A DNA stretch of 64,000 nt from Rheum nobile (GCA_027886185.1 WOAB01000858.1:248001-312000); one strand, 5' to 3'; shown: positions 34,945 to 47,815, counted from the first letter of the stretch. Made by a program: numbers and translations. Notes: generated by a model not told the origin, from the letters alone.

Positions 34945-37900
34945 TGATGTGATCACGGATCCCATCAAGAACCTCACGAAAGACGAGATCGTCCAAAGAT
35001 CGGTGGAGCCTCATGCAAGGACGTGAAGATTAGCTATGGGATGATATTTTATGTGTTTTGCTATTATTTCCCTTTTCGTTAATTAACTAGGTAATTAACT
35101 AGTTAGTTGTTGTTTTTGTAATTTTCGTAATTCATTAATTAGGTAGTTAGTTAGTGATCTAAGTCGTGGTGTTAGTGTTAGGTTAGTGGAGTTAATTTAT
35201 GTATTTTCCTATTTTGTATTGGTGCCTATTTATAGGTAGCCGAGAGCTTTGTAATTGTGAAAGCTTGAATTGGAGATTATTAAAAAAACGTGAGCGTTTT
35301 GTTCATTTCAAGCCTCTTGGACGATGGCTTCAAGGTGTGTGATATCCTTGAGTGTCTTAGTCTTATTTTGGTGAGTTACATCCAAAACACCCTTTGGTGT
35401 GTCGCATCCAAAGGTGATTGTTTGGTCATGGTGCGTTACATCCATGATCGATCAATCTCATCTTGTGTTTCTTGGTGAGTTGTATCCAAGACTCATAAGA
35501 TGCCTATCCCAAACTCTTCTCGAATCTTTCATGAAGAGTTATATCCATTTTCCTTTCCTGTCCAATCTCCATCAAGCCAACACCTAAACACAACCAAAAC
35601 ACATTAAGATGTCGTCTTTGAGAGTCTAGCCAAGAAGTTCCTAAACCGAAGATCTTGGTGCCCTTCACCTTGTACAGAAAGAGATCCTGGCTTGTGCTTA
35701 CGCACAACATTTGGTATCAAAGCCATTCAAGACGAAAGGGATGCTCGTTGCTCGTCAAAGAAGCCGAATTGGCGCCGAGGAGATGCTTGGTTCGCCGCCA
35801 TCGCCGCAGCCACATCGTCTTGGCCTCGAAAGCTTACTTGTATGGAGGCTCTAATCATGAGGAGACCCAAGGGAGGAAGGGCCAGTCAAGGAGAGGAGGG
35901 GCCAAACCATGGCTAAGGAAGGCAGCTAGTTTACGGCTCACCCAAAACCCACCCACCTTAGCCCCCATCACTACGCCTAAACACATCACCTAGCCCACGT
36001 CCCCTACACTAGCCCACGTTCAAGGCCTTATTCCTACTTAATTAATTTGTACTAATTGGTTAAGTATGGAATACAAAAAAAAAGGAGAGAGAGAGAAAAG
36101 AGCACATAGGCTTACGGTTGGATTAACTAACCAAATCCCTATTCTTTCTTCTTTCAAATTCGCACTTACCCACTAACAGCCTCCCATCCTATATGCCTCA
36201 GCCGAATCCGTGATTTATGGAGGCTAGTGGCTGAATTCCCTACAAGATCGCCACCTCCAACAAATCCAACTCCACACGTCCCCAACCTTCCCCAAAACGT
36301 TGTTGCTCCCAACTAATTAATCGGTACTCCCACCTCTCCACCAAGCTGCTGTACGACCGCCACAGCTCCAATCCGGCGACGCCAAGTGCAGCTCCGACGT
36401 GCCTTTCGACGACAGTCCGTCTCTCTCGTCGTCAACTCCACTGCAGCAAATGAAGAGCGTCAACATGATCGAAATGGTGAGGGGAATCAACAAAGATTCG
36501 AGGTCGAATCTTCCTCAAGGAGAGGAGGATGATGTGATCACGGATCCCATCAAGAACCTCACGAAAGACGAGATCGTCCAAAGATCGGTGGAGCCTCATG
36601 CAAGGACATGAAGATTAGCTATGGGATGATATTTTATGTGTTTTGCTATTATTTCCCTTTTCGTTAATTAACTAGGTAATTAACTAGTTAGTTGTTGTTT
36701 TTGTAATTTTCATAATTCATTAATTAGGTAGTTAGTTAGTGATCTAAGTCGTGGTGTTAGTGTTAGGTTAGTGGAGTTAATTTATGTATTTTCCTATTTT
36801 GTATTGGTGCCTATTTATAGTAGCCGAGAGCTTTGTAATTGTGAAAGCTTGAATTGGAGATTATTAAAAAAACGTGAGCGTTTTGTTCATTTCAAGCCTC
36901 TTGGACGATGGCTTCAAGGTGTGTGATATTCTTGAGTGTCTTAGTCTTATTTTGGTGAGTTACATCCAAAACACCCTTTGGTGTGTCGCATCCAAAGGTG
37001 ATTGTTTGGTCATGGTGCGTTACATCCATGATCGATCAATCTCGTCTTGTGTTTCTTGGTGAGTTGTATCCAAGACTCATAAGATGCCTATCCCAAACTA
37101 ATCTCGAATCTTTCATGAAGAGTTATATCCATTTTCCTTTCCAGTCCAATCTCCATCAAGCCAACACCTAAACACAACCAAAACACATTAAGATGTCGTC
37201 TTTGAGAGTCTAGCCAAGAAGTTCCTAAACCGAAGATCTTGGTGCCCTTCACCTTGTACAGAAAGAGATCCTGGCTTGTGCTTACGCACAACATTTGGTA
37301 TCAAAGCCATTCAAGACGAAAGGGATGCTCGTTGCTCGTCAAAGAAGCCGAATTGGCGCCGAGGAGATGCTTGGTTCGCCGCCATCGCCGCAGCCACATC
37401 GTCTTGGCCTCGAAAGCTTACTTGTGTGGAGGCTCTAATCATGAGGAGACCCAAGGGAGGAAGGGCCAATCAAGGAGAGGAGGGGCCAAACCATGGCTAA
37501 GGAAGGCATCTAGCTTACGGCTCACCCAAAACTCACCCACCTTAGCCCCCATCACTATGCCTAAACACATCACCTAGCCCACGTCCCCTACACTAGCCAA
37601 TGTTCAAGGCCTTATTCCTACTTAATTAATTTGTACTAATTGGTTAAGTATGGAATACAAAAAAAAAAGGAGAGAGAGAGAGAAAAGAGCACATAGGCTT
37701 ACGGTTGGATTAACTAACCAAATCCCTATTCTTTCTTCTTTCAAATTCGCACTTACCCACTAATAGCCTCCCATCCTATATGCCTCAGCCGAATCCGTGA
37801 TTTATGGAGGCTAGTTGTTGAATTCCCTACAAGATCGCCACCTCCAACAAATCCAACTCCACACGTCCCCAACCTTCCCCAAAACGTTGTTGCTCCCAAC

Positions 37901-38878
37901 TAATTAATCGGTACTCCCACCTCTCCACCAAGCTGTTGCACGACCGCCACAGCTCCAATCCGGTGATGCCAAGTGCAGCTCCGACGTGCCTTTCGACGAC
38001 AGTCCGTCTCTCTCGTCGTCAACTCCACCGCATCAAATGAAGAGCGTCAACATGATCGAAATGGTGAGGAGAATCAACAAAGATTCGAGGTCGAATCTTC
38101 TTCAAGGAGAGGAGGATGATGTGATCACGGATCCCATCAAGAACCTCACGAAAGACGAGATCGTCCAAAGATCGGTGGAGCCTCATGCAAGGACATGAAG
38201 ATTAGCTATGGGATGATATTTTATGTGTTTTGCTATTATTTCCCTTTTCGTTAATTAACTAGGTAATTAACTAGTTAGTTGTTGTTTTTGTAATTTTCGT
38301 AATTCATTAATTAGGTAGTTAGTTAGTGATCTAAGTCGTGGTGTTAGTGTTAGGTTAGTGGAGTTAATTTATTTATTTTCCTATTTTGTATTGGTGCCTA
38401 TTTATAGGTAGCCGAGAGCTTTGTAATTGTGAAAGCTTGAATTGGAGATTATTAAAAAAACGTGAGCGTTTTGTTCATTTCAAGCCTCTTGGACGATGGC
38501 TTCAAGGTGTGTGATATCCTTGAGTGTCTTAGTCTTATTTTGGTGAGTTACATCCAAAACACCCTTTGGTGTGTCGCATCCAAAGGTGATTGTTTGGTCA
38601 TGGTGCGTTACATCCATGATCGATCAATCTCGTCTTGTGTTTCTTGGTGAGTTGTATCCAAGACTCATAAGATCCCTATCCCAAACTCTTCTCGAATCTT
38701 TCATGAAGAGTTATATCCATTTTCCTTTCCAGTCCAATCTCCATCAAGCCAACACCTAAACACAACCAAAACACATTAAGATGTCGTCTTTGAGAGTCTA
38801 GCCAAAAAGTTCCTAAACCGAAGATCTTGGTGCCCTTCACCTTGTACAAAAAGAGATCCTGGCTTGTGCTTACGCACA
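34945..38878 (+). mobile_element. Non-autonomous LTR retrotransposon array: LTR-internal-LTR-internal-LTR
   Basis: Three LTRs of about 762 bp (34945-35706, 36530-37290, 38117-38878) begin TGATGTGATCACGG and end CTTACGCACA. The two internal regions (35707-36529, 37291-38116) start with a primer site (TTTGGTATCAAAGCC) and end with a polypurine tract (AAGGAGAGGAGGA) just before the next LTR. GAAGG of the host gag appears on both sides. The internal DNA of about 825 bp has no gag or pol, only short ORFs without recognised motifs. The copies are almost identical, so the array is recent. Confidence 0.88.
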
Positions 38879-38881
38879 TTA

Positions 38882-41800
38882 GAAGGACTTTAAACACATG
38901 TTGAAACACAAGAAGGAGGAGTTGTCTATTGTGCAACTTGGGAGCCATCTGCGTATAGAGGAATATCTAAGGGCGCAAGAGGGCGGTAAACCAAAGGAGA
39001 CTCCCGGATCTTCCTCCGTAAATATGATGGAAGAGGGTGGGAATTCAAAGAAGAACAACAAAAGGAAGAAGCAACCTTCCAAGAACACAAACGGTGGATC
39101 TAACAAGAAGCCTAAGGGCGCTTGTTGGATATGTGGCAAACCGGGTCACTTCAAGCGTGATTGCCGGGCTGCTAAGGATAGGAATGGAGCGGGGAAAAAC
39201 CGTTCGGGGCAAGGGTCTAAGGACCAAGGCCCAACCACTCATCAAGGTCGGTATTCAGATTTTGGTTCTAGTTGGGTTGTGAATTATGTACCATTAATTT
39301 CTGAGGCATTTTATGTGCAGGATGATGAAGTGGCATGGTGGATTGACTCAGGTGCAACAAAACATGTTTGCAAGGACCGTGGCTGGTTTAAGACCTACGA
39401 ACCGGTTAAAGATGGGTTCGTTCTTCATATGGGCAACGAGTCAACCGCCCCTATCCTAGGCCATGGGAAACTATTGTTAGAATTTAGTTCCGAGAAGACC
39501 CTTGAACTCAAGGATGTCTTACATGTACCCGGAATTAGGAAAAACTTAGTCTCCGATAGTGTTTTAAATAAGTGTGGTTTTAAACAAGTCTTTGAATCCG
39601 ATAAGTATATCTTATCAAAGTGTGGTGTATTTGTAGGATTTGGATATTTATGTAATGGCATGTTTATGCTCAACATTAATAAAGGAGTTAATTCTATTTA
39701 TATGGCATGTTCTAGTACAAATGATTCTTCTCTATGGCATGCAAGATTAGGTCATGTGCATTATAAGCGAATGACGGATATGTCTAAGGAAGGTTTAATC
39801 CCTGCATTTGACATGAACTTAGAGAAGTGTAGAACTTGCATGTTGACTAAAATAATTAGACAACCATTCAAAGGCATTGAAAGAAATTATGCGGTGCTTG
39901 GACTTGTACATAGTGATCTATATGATTTGCATGCTACTCCGTCTTTAGGAAACAAGAAATATTTCATCACTTTCATTGATGATTATTCACGGTTTTTTTA
40001 TGTGTATTTATTGCATGCTAAAGACGAGGCCCTAGATAAATTTAAGGTTTATAAAACCGAGGTTGAATTGCAACAAAATGACTTGATTAAGAAACTACGC
40101 ACCAATAGAGGTGGAGAATATTATGATCCTGCGTATTTCCAGTCCTTAGGCATTATACATGAGACTACGACTCCCTACACGCCACAATAAAATGGTGTGT
40201 CGGAGAGAAAGAATAGAGTCCTAAAAGAGATGGTTAATTCCATGTTATCCTACTCGGGATTGAGTGACGGATTTTGGGGTGAAGCCATGTTGACGGCTTG
40301 CTATTTATTAAATAGGGTTCCTAACAAAAGGTACAAGGTCACCCCTTATGAACTTTGGTACAAAAAGAAACCAAGCTTGAATTATCTTCGAGTTTGGGGA
40401 TGCAGGGGGGTCGTCAAACTACCCCAGCCCAAGATTAAAACCTTGGGGGAAAGAGGTATTGATTGCATCTTTATTGGATATACTGAGCATTCCAAGGCTT
40501 ATAGGTTCTATGTCATAGAGCCTAATGATTCTATTTCGGTTAACACCGTGATTGAGTCTAGAGATGCAATATTTGATGAGAATCGATTCTCGTCCATACC
40601 TAGACCAAAGGATTTGGTTCCTAGTACAAGTGGAACTAAAAAAGGAGACGGTTCGGTCATGCCTTCTAATGAGTGACCTATGCTCTGTAAGAGCAAGCGA
40701 GGGAGGATTGAAAAGTCTTTCGGTCTAGATTTCCAAGTTTACTTGGTTGAAGGATCTAGAGATGAAGTTGGGTTCCAATATTCATATTGTTATCTTGTTG
40801 ATGAGAATCCTAGGACTTTTAATGAGGCAATGAGGTCTCAAGATGTTGCATTCTGGAAAGAAGCAATAAATGATGAGATAGATTCCATCATGGGAAATAA
40901 CACATGGGTTTTAACGGATCTCCCATCGGGTTGCAAGCCTTTGGGCTGCAAATGGATCTTCAAAATGAAGATGAAAGTCGATGGTACTATTGACAAGTTT
41001 AAGGCTCGATTGGTTATCCAAGGCTTTAGACAAAAGGAAGGTATTGATTATTTCGATACCTATGCTCTGGTTGCTAGGATCTCCACCATTAGGTTGTTGA
41101 TTGCCTTGGCGGCTATTAACGATCTTGTGATTCACCAAATGGATGTCAAAACGGCATTCTTAAATGGTGATTTGGAGGAGGAGGTGTACATGAAGCAACC
41201 TGAAGGGTTTGTTATGCCCGGTAATGAGCAAAAAGTGTATAAGTTGGTAAAGTCATTGTATGGGTTAAAGCAAGCACCTAAGCAGTGGCATCAAAAATTT
41301 GATGAGGTTGTCTTGTCGAGCGGATTCGAGTTAAATCAGTCGGACAAGTGTGTATACAGCAAGTTTGATAAATCCGGTAATGGAGTAATCATTTGCTTGT
41401 ATGTTGATGACATGTTGATCTTTGATACATATCAAAAACAAGTGGACCTTACAAAGGCCTTTTTGTCATCAAGTTTTGCCATGAAAGACTTGGGGGAGGC
41501 GGATGTGATCCTTGGTATTAGGATCAAACGTGAGAATAAGGGACTCTCTTTGTCACAATCTCATTACATTGAGAAAGTGCTTAAGAAGTTCAATTGTGAG
41601 ACTTGTTCTCCGGTTAGCACTCTTATGGATCCGAGTGTGAAGCTTATGCCCAATTCGGGTAAAGCTGTATCACAACTCGAGTACTCACAAGTGATTGGTT
41701 GCTTAATGTATGCCATGACGAGCACAAGGCCGGATATTGCTTATGCTGTAGGGAAGTTGAGTAGATATACTAGTAATCCTAGTACTCATCATTGGCAAGC

Positions 41801-42347
41801 AATAAGGCGGGTACTCAAGTACTTAAAGGGAACCATGAATTATGGTTTGTCATATGTCGGATTTCCTTCGGTTTTAGAAGGGTATTCGGATGCGAGTTGG
41901 ATCACTAACATAGAAGATCATTCTTCTACTAGTGGTTGGGTATTCTTGCTTGGGGGAGGTGCCATTTCATGGGCTTCTAAGAAGCAAACTTGCATTACAA
42001 GTTCGACTATGGAATCAGAATTCGTAGCATTGGCCGCTGCCGGTAGAGAGGCGGAATGGCTAAGGAACTTAGTCTACGAGATTCCTTTGTGGCCGAAACC
42101 GGTGTCACCCATATCTATCCATTGTGATAGTCAAGCTACTTTGGCTAAGGCCTATAGCCAAGTCTATAATGGTAAGTCGCGACACTTAGGCATTAGACAT
42201 AGCGCGGTACGTGAGTTGATCACTCATGGGGTGATTACTATTGAGTTTGTTCGGTCTCAACAAAATTTGGCAGACCACTTGACAAAGGGGTTAGCTAGGG
42301 ACTTGGTGATCAAGTCGGCTATCGGGATGGGTTTAAAGCCCGTTTAA
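38882..42347 (+). pseudogene. Copia gag C-terminus and pol
   Basis: It continues gag after the array: zinc knuckle CWICGKPGHFKRDC, protease WWIDSGATKH, pre-integrase finger (HARLGH...CRTC), integrase (HSDLYD, then IDDYSRF, then TNRGGEY), reverse transcriptase (KTAFLNGDLEEEVYM, then LYVDDML) and RNase H (YSDASW, SSTMESEFVAL, ending at 42347). TAA at 40188-40190 (CAA expected in TPQQNG) and TGA at 40674-40676 (CGA likely) interrupt one continuous frame. Otherwise the protein is full length for Copia. Confidence 0.9.
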
Positions 42348-43039
42348 AATCTCTAATGGTAGGACACCCAATTCCCCTCTAATATGACGTTGGAGGTTGA
42401 ATTCAATGTGGAAAGCCTACACTTAGAGTTTGGAGCACATGTTCATACTTCATCCTAAGGTATGTGCTCGGACCTGCAAGTAAAGTTAGGTTGAAGATTC
42501 TCTTCTTAATGGATCTTTTGAAAAAATGCATTTGAAGGTAAATGATTAAAAGAATCCACCTATACGAGCGTGAAGTGGTGCCGCTTCAACTAGCTCGGGC
42601 TTGGCTTTGTATGCGTTCATGAATGGATAAGGACACATGGCTAGAATAGTGTCAAGTTAGCACTTGGAGTAGTGTAGAAACTTGTGTGTGTTTGTATCTT
42701 CAGGTAGTCAAATGAGTTAATGGGTTCAATCCTTTGGACACCCTGATTCTCGATTATTTGGAATGTGTACTACACTAATGTGGAAATTCAATCCTAAGGA
42801 CATTTTCATTTATGCATGAGTTTGTGTTTGATGTATGTATAGTGAATCAAGGATTACACTAAAACGGGGGAGGAATGTTGGTGATTTTAGTGTCATCGGT
42901 CATTTAGTGGAGTCGGGATTTACTCAAGACTTAAGGAGTTCGTTCGGCGCATAACGAGTCTCGGGGGTGCGGAGTGCACACTCATGTGCGTGGTTTCGGA
43001 CTCGGAGTTACAAAACGTGTCGGGGTTCAAAAGGCGGAC

Positions 43040-43896
43040 TGATAGCTCCATGATCCCCTCGATGACGGCGAAGGACGAAGAGGAAGCAATGAAGGTGTGT
43101 TCGAATGGCCCGGTGACAAGAGCCCGCGCAAGGGCAATGGAGCGAGCCACATATTCATTAGTCTCGCGGTTGCACGCAAGTGACGCGGGTTCATCTAGTC
43201 CTAAATGGGTCCTCCTCTTGACCTATGAAGGATTAGGTGAGGTTCCGCCTTAGCCGATCCCACCAAGAAGACAAAGACGACGAGATCACGGAAGCAGAAC
43301 GAAGCAGCCAAGAACTCGACCCAGAACTCGACCGAGTTATTGCTTCAGCCAAGAACTCGACCCAGAACTCGACCGAGTTTTGGACCGAGTTGTTGCTCCA
43401 GATAAGAACTCCACCCAGAACTCGACCGAGTTCTGGACCGAGTTCTAGTTCCAGATCGGAACTCGGCCAAGAACTCGACCGAGTTCCTGCCCGCGTCAGC
43501 GATCTTAATTTTTCGTCGTTTTGCTGAATAATTTATTATTATATTTTTCATTATTTCTTTTGTCGCTATTTAAACCCAGAAACCCTAGTTTGTAATTTTT
43601 ACGTTGAATTTGAGTAGTAAAGTTGAGTACGCTCCTTCCCTTGAGTTCCAACGTCAACTCTTCGATCCCACGGATCGTCTATCCCGTAGCTCGTCGCTTC
43701 GAGCAATTGTTCATCGTCTCTTCGGTGTTTGTGATCATCTCTTTGATCTATTCATCATCTCTTTGACGCGTTTGAAGGCTATCTCTTTAGCCCTAGGAAA
43801 GCCATCTCTTTGGCTACGGAAGAGAAGTATTCAACTACAAGCTTGAGGAACCAAGATCCTGCGTTGCTAATGACACCTCAGGGGTTGTTCGCATCA
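43040..43896 (+). repeat. Ty3 LTR, plus orientation
   Basis: It begins TGATAGCTCCATG inside the truncated Copia LTR and ends GCATCA before a primer site ACTGGTATCAGAG. Its first 200 bp encode the pol C-terminus (MTRARxRAME, ending LGEVPP), so pol overlaps the LTR, as in the Ty3 at 10.6-18.2 kb. At 43300-43490 a word of the type AGAACTCGACCGAGTTCT is repeated many times. TATTTAA lies at 43567. Confidence 0.85.
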
Positions 43897-44423
43897 ACTG
43901 GTATCAGAGTCTATCCAAGCTAAGTTTGTTTTTCTCTCTTATTGTGATTCCTTGCAATTTTCCGCTTGCAAAACCCAGAATTTTTTTTTCTCACCACCAT
44001 CATTCGTCGGAACCCTAGCCGTGACCACCACCGTCCGCCGCCACCACCCCCTTCCACCACTTCTCTCTCACGGCTACAACCCTATACTCGGTCCAGAACT
44101 CGGTCGAGTTCTGGGCTACAACCCTAAGAACTCGGCTACAACCCTAAGGAAATTAGGGCCCTATACTTGGTCCAGAACTCGGTCGAGTTCTGGGCTACAA
44201 CCCTAAGAACTCAACTGCAACCCTAAGGAAATTAGGGTTTTAGCCGTGAGAGAGAAGTGGTGGAAGGGGGTGGTGGCGGCGGACGGTGGTGGTGGTCACG
44301 GCTAGGGTTCCGACGAATGATGGTGGTGAGAAAAAAAAATTCTGGGTTTTACAAGCGGAAAATTGCAAGGAATCACAATAAGAGAGAAGAACAAACTTAG
44401 CTTGGATAGGCTCTGATACCAGT
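43897..44423. repeat. Inverted leader palindrome between two Ty3 LTRs
   Basis: The plus-strand leader (primer site, then a CCACCACC-rich stretch to about 44085) is repeated in reverse from about 44235 to 44423. Together with the LTRs this makes a palindrome of more than 2 kb. The centre holds GGTCCAGAACTCGGTCGAG words and a short GGCTACAACCCTAAG repeat. Confidence 0.8.
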
Positions 44424-45222
44424 TGATGCGAACAACCCCTGAGGTGTCATTAGCAACGCAGGATCTTGGTTCCTCAAGCTTGTAGTTGAATCCTTCTCTT
44501 CCGTAGCCAAAGAGATGGCTTTCCTAGGGCTAAAGAGATAGCCTTCAAACGCGTCAAAGAGATGACGAATAGATCAAAGAGATGATCACAAACACCGAAG
44601 AGATGATGAACAATTGCTCGAAGCGACGAGCTATGGGATAGACGATCCGTGGGATCGAAGGGTTGACGTTGGAACTAAAGGGAAGGAGCGTACTCAACTT
44701 TACTACTTAAATTCAATGTAAAAATTACAAACTAGGGTTTCTGGGTTTAAATAGCGACAAAAAGAAATAATGAAAAATATAATAATAAATTGTTCAGCAA
44801 AACGACGAAAAATTGAGATCGCTGACGCGGGCAGGAACTCGGTCGAGTTCTTGGCCGAGTTCCGATCTGGAACTAGAACTCGGTCGAGTTCTGGGTCGAG
44901 TTCTTGGCTAAAGCAATAACTCGGTCCAGAACTCAGTCGAGTTCTGGGTCGAGTTCTTGGATGCTTCGTTCTGCTTCTGCGATCTCGTCGTCTTCTTGGC
45001 GGGATCGGCTAAGGCGGAACCTCACCTAATCCTTCATAGGTCAAGAGGAAGACCCATTTAGGACTAGATGAACCCGCGTCACTTGCGTGCGCCCGCGAGA
45101 CTAATGATTGTGTGGCTCGCTCCATTGCCCTTACGCGGGCTCTTGTCATCGGGACATTCGAACACACCTTCATTGCTTCCTCTTCATCCTTCGCCATCAT
45201 CGAGGGGGTCATGGAGCTATCA
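44424..45222 (-). repeat. Ty3 LTR, minus orientation
   Basis: Inverted homologue of 43040-43896 with fewer AACTCG words. It begins TGATAGCTCCATG at 45222 and ends CGCATCA at 44424, beside a primer-site copy (ACTGGTATCAGAG on the minus strand). Confidence 0.85.
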
Positions 45223-45433
45223 ATCTCCCCTTCTTGGCTGCGAAGCGTCCCCGCTTTGTCCTTGTCGTCAAAAGCAGGAGGCGTAAAAGGAGAAAGGTCA
45301 GCGACGTTGAAAGTTGGATGTGCGCTATAGTCATCGGGTAAATCCAAGCGGTAGGCGTTGGCCCCAAGGTGTTGTAGCACCTGGAAAGGACCATCACCTC
45401 TAGCATCCATATTGTGGCGTCGCTTGAATGGAA
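45223..45433 (-). pseudogene. Integrase C-terminal end of a Ty3 pol
   Basis: The frame MDARGDGPFQVLQHLGANAY, then LDLPDDY and FNVADLSPF, is the conserved tail after the integrase core. It runs into the LTR at 44424-45222. Upstream it is cut at about 45433, where unrelated Athila protease sequence begins. Confidence 0.8.
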
Positions 45434-47815
45434 AGAGATCACATCAATCTTCGTATTTGTTGTTTTCATGAACGGCCTACCCAGCATCACAGGGGCTGCA
45501 TGTTTGCCTTGCCCCGTGTCCATCACAAAGAAATCAGCAAGAAAAATAAGCTTATCGACCTCTACCAGAACATCCTGCACGACTCCTTTGGGATACACAT
45601 AGGACATATCCGCTAATTGAATCACTGTCCCTGTATTTTGTAATGGCTCAAGCTCCAAAGATTCATACAGTGAGAGAGGCAATACATTTATAGATGCACC
45701 CAAATCCAGCATGGCTTTATCGAACGTGGTGTCACCTATCTTGCAAGGAATACTGAACATGCCTGGGTCACTGCACTTCTCTGGCAACCGCTTTTGCAGC
45801 ATAGCGGAGACATTCTCACTCACCTGGACCTTATTCTTTGCTTTCACTGTTTTCTTTCTCTTAATCTTGCACAATTCCTTCAAAAATTTTGCATAGCGAA
45901 GAATGCTATTAACCAGCGTGATCAACGGAATGTTTACCTCGCAATTGCTGAAGGTTTCAAAAATATCCTTGTCGATCTCCGGCCTTCTAGTATCTTTCAG
46001 TGCTTCAGGAAAGAGCGCGGGTGGCTTCAGCGAGCTGAGCGGAGGGAAAGACGGACAAACGTAATCGTCGTGGGCATCATGAGAAAAACCGCGATCGCAG
46101 ATTGGAACCCGCGGTCGCGGTACAAGATTTGGCAATCCTGGTGCTTCAGGAAAAAATCCGCGGTCGCGGATTGTATTCCGCAGTCGCAGATTGTATTCCA
46201 CAGTCGCAGATTGTATTCCGCGGTCGCGGATTCGCTTCAGAATTTTCTTCTTCTCCAGAAACTTTTCCGCGGTCGCGGAAAATTGCCGATTTTTGCTTCA
46301 CCTTCAGTGATGATTCCGCGGTCGCGGATCTTCTTCTGTTGCATCCGTCACTTCCTTCATTTGTGTTCCACTCCTCAGCGTCATCGCACATACATTCTCC
46401 CTCGGGTTTGCTACCGTTTGAGATGGTAGTTTTCCCGAATCCCGAGCCTCTAGTTTGCTCACGGCCAGAGAGATTTGCCCCACCTGCTTCTCCAAGTTCT
46501 AAATACTAGACTTCATCTCTTGATTTTGTTGGACCATAGTGGTTGCCAATGTCGATACACTTTGAGCGAGAGACTTAATCATGTCATCACTGGACATAGA
46601 TGAACTAGCGCTTTGGCCTTGAGGTCTAATATCAAATGGAGCTCTAAATTGTTGTTGTTGTTTCCCCCCAGGCCGCTGAAATTGTTGTTGTTGCTGTAAG
46701 AACTGTGGCGGCCTCTGGTGGAACTCTTGATCATCACGACCCTGAGGAGGATTCTGCTGGTTTCCGTACCTCAAATTAGGGTGATCTCTCCACCCTGGAT
46801 TGTAGGTGCTGGAGTACGGGTCATATCTCAGCCTTGGAGGGCCGAAACCTCCAATAGAATTCACTTCAGCAGTGGGCTCCTACAGCGTGAGACACACATC
46901 AGTAGGGTGCATCGTGTCATAGCAGATTCCACAAGACTTGACTTGCTGCTGGTTGCCCTTCATCATAAACCTCCTTATCATCTCCTTCATCTCAGCCATC
47001 TCAGAAAGTATTGAGGACGATGGCTGAGTGTCCACAACCTTGACTGTGTGAGCGCTCGCTCTCTTGCTAAACTATCTTGAGCCCTCATATAGCTCTCATA
47101 TAGCTCAAAGAATATCTCAAATGCTACAGTTGGCGTCTTGTTCAGAATATTTCCACCACAGGCTCCGTTCACCATCCGACGCTCATCATCAAGAAGTCCA
47201 CCATACAAATATAGCACGAGGTCTTGGTCAGAATAACCATGGTATGGACACCTCGATATCAACCTCTTGAACCTCTCGTAGTACTCATACAACGTCTCAG
47301 TAGCATACTGCTCGATATTGATGATGTTCCTTTTCAGGCTATTGAGCTTTGTTGCAGGAAAGTACTTTTCCAGGAAGGCTTTCTTCATCTTTGCCCATGT
47401 ATCTATGCTTCCTGGAGCCAAATAATAGAACCAATCATTGGCCGAATCCTTCAGAGAGAAAGGAAAGGCCCTCAGCTATCTAGTCCTCCGTAATATTTCT
47501 GGGCTTCATGCTGCTGCAGACAGCGTGAAATTCAGAAAGATGTTTGTTGGGGTCTTCTCCACTCATCCCATGGAAATGGGGTAATAAGTGGATCAACCCA
47601 GATTTGAGTTCAAAATTCACGCCATCCGCCAACTCTGGAAACTGCACAGCAATCGGTTGTTGCTCTAGATTCGGTACAGTTAACTGCCTCAACGTTTGTT
47701 CCTCTTCAGCCATCTCGATTTGCGTACGGGCTGTTATACGATTTCTGGAAAGTGTCCTTTCAATTTCTGTATCAAAATCTAAAATTGGAGAGTCAGTAGC
47801 ACGGGTGTGGACCAT
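45434..47815 (-). pseudogene. Athila-type gag and protease, 3' part lost
   Basis: Reading from the ATG at 47815 (MVHTRATD): gag N-terminus with HFHGMSGEDPNKHL, then TAG at 47480-47482 and a frameshift. The gag core follows (LAPGSIDTW, then FLEKYFPATK, then YYERFKRLISRCPYHG), then a Gln-rich linker with Arg-Pro-Arg repeats, TAG at 46499-46501, and the retropepsin-like segment LDLGASINVLPLSLYE with RPFMKTTNTKIDV. There it stops abruptly and joins a Ty3 pol end. The linker at 46090-46330 is built on TCCGCGGTCGCGGA words, translating as RPRNxIRDRG. Confidence 0.85.
46085..46330. repeat. TCCGCGGTCGCGGA word array in the Athila linker
   Basis: At least seven exact or near copies of the near palindrome CCGCGGTCGCGG, some with CCGCAGTCGCAG-type CpG decay. 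The same word occurs in this element's LTR at 48830-48920. Confidence 0.85.

Larger units (their letters stand above)
33644..43039 (+). mobile_element. Ty1/Copia retrotransposon with a nested LTR element and a truncated 3' LTR
   Basis: The 5' LTR begins TGTTGGTGATTTTAG at 33644. The same sequence begins the 3' LTR at 42876, right after the polypurine tract ACGGGGGAGGAA, but only 164 bp remain before a Ty3 LTR starts at 43040. Between them lie gag (34422 on), protease, integrase, reverse transcriptase and RNase H, in the Copia order. Gag is interrupted at 34945 by a non-autonomous LTR array. The 5' LTR has a TATATAAG box near 34134. Confidence 0.9.

Noticed and set aside
35290..37577. ORFs of 62-112 codons repeated three times around 35.3, 36.9 and 38.5 kb
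   Set aside because: They lie in the LTRs and internal regions of the coding-free LTR array, overlap in several frames and lack domains.
45209..46201. Reading the 330-codon minus ORF as one real protein
   Set aside because: It joins Athila protease to the out-of-frame tail of another Ty3 pol across a recombination junction; the C-terminal part is a frame artefact.
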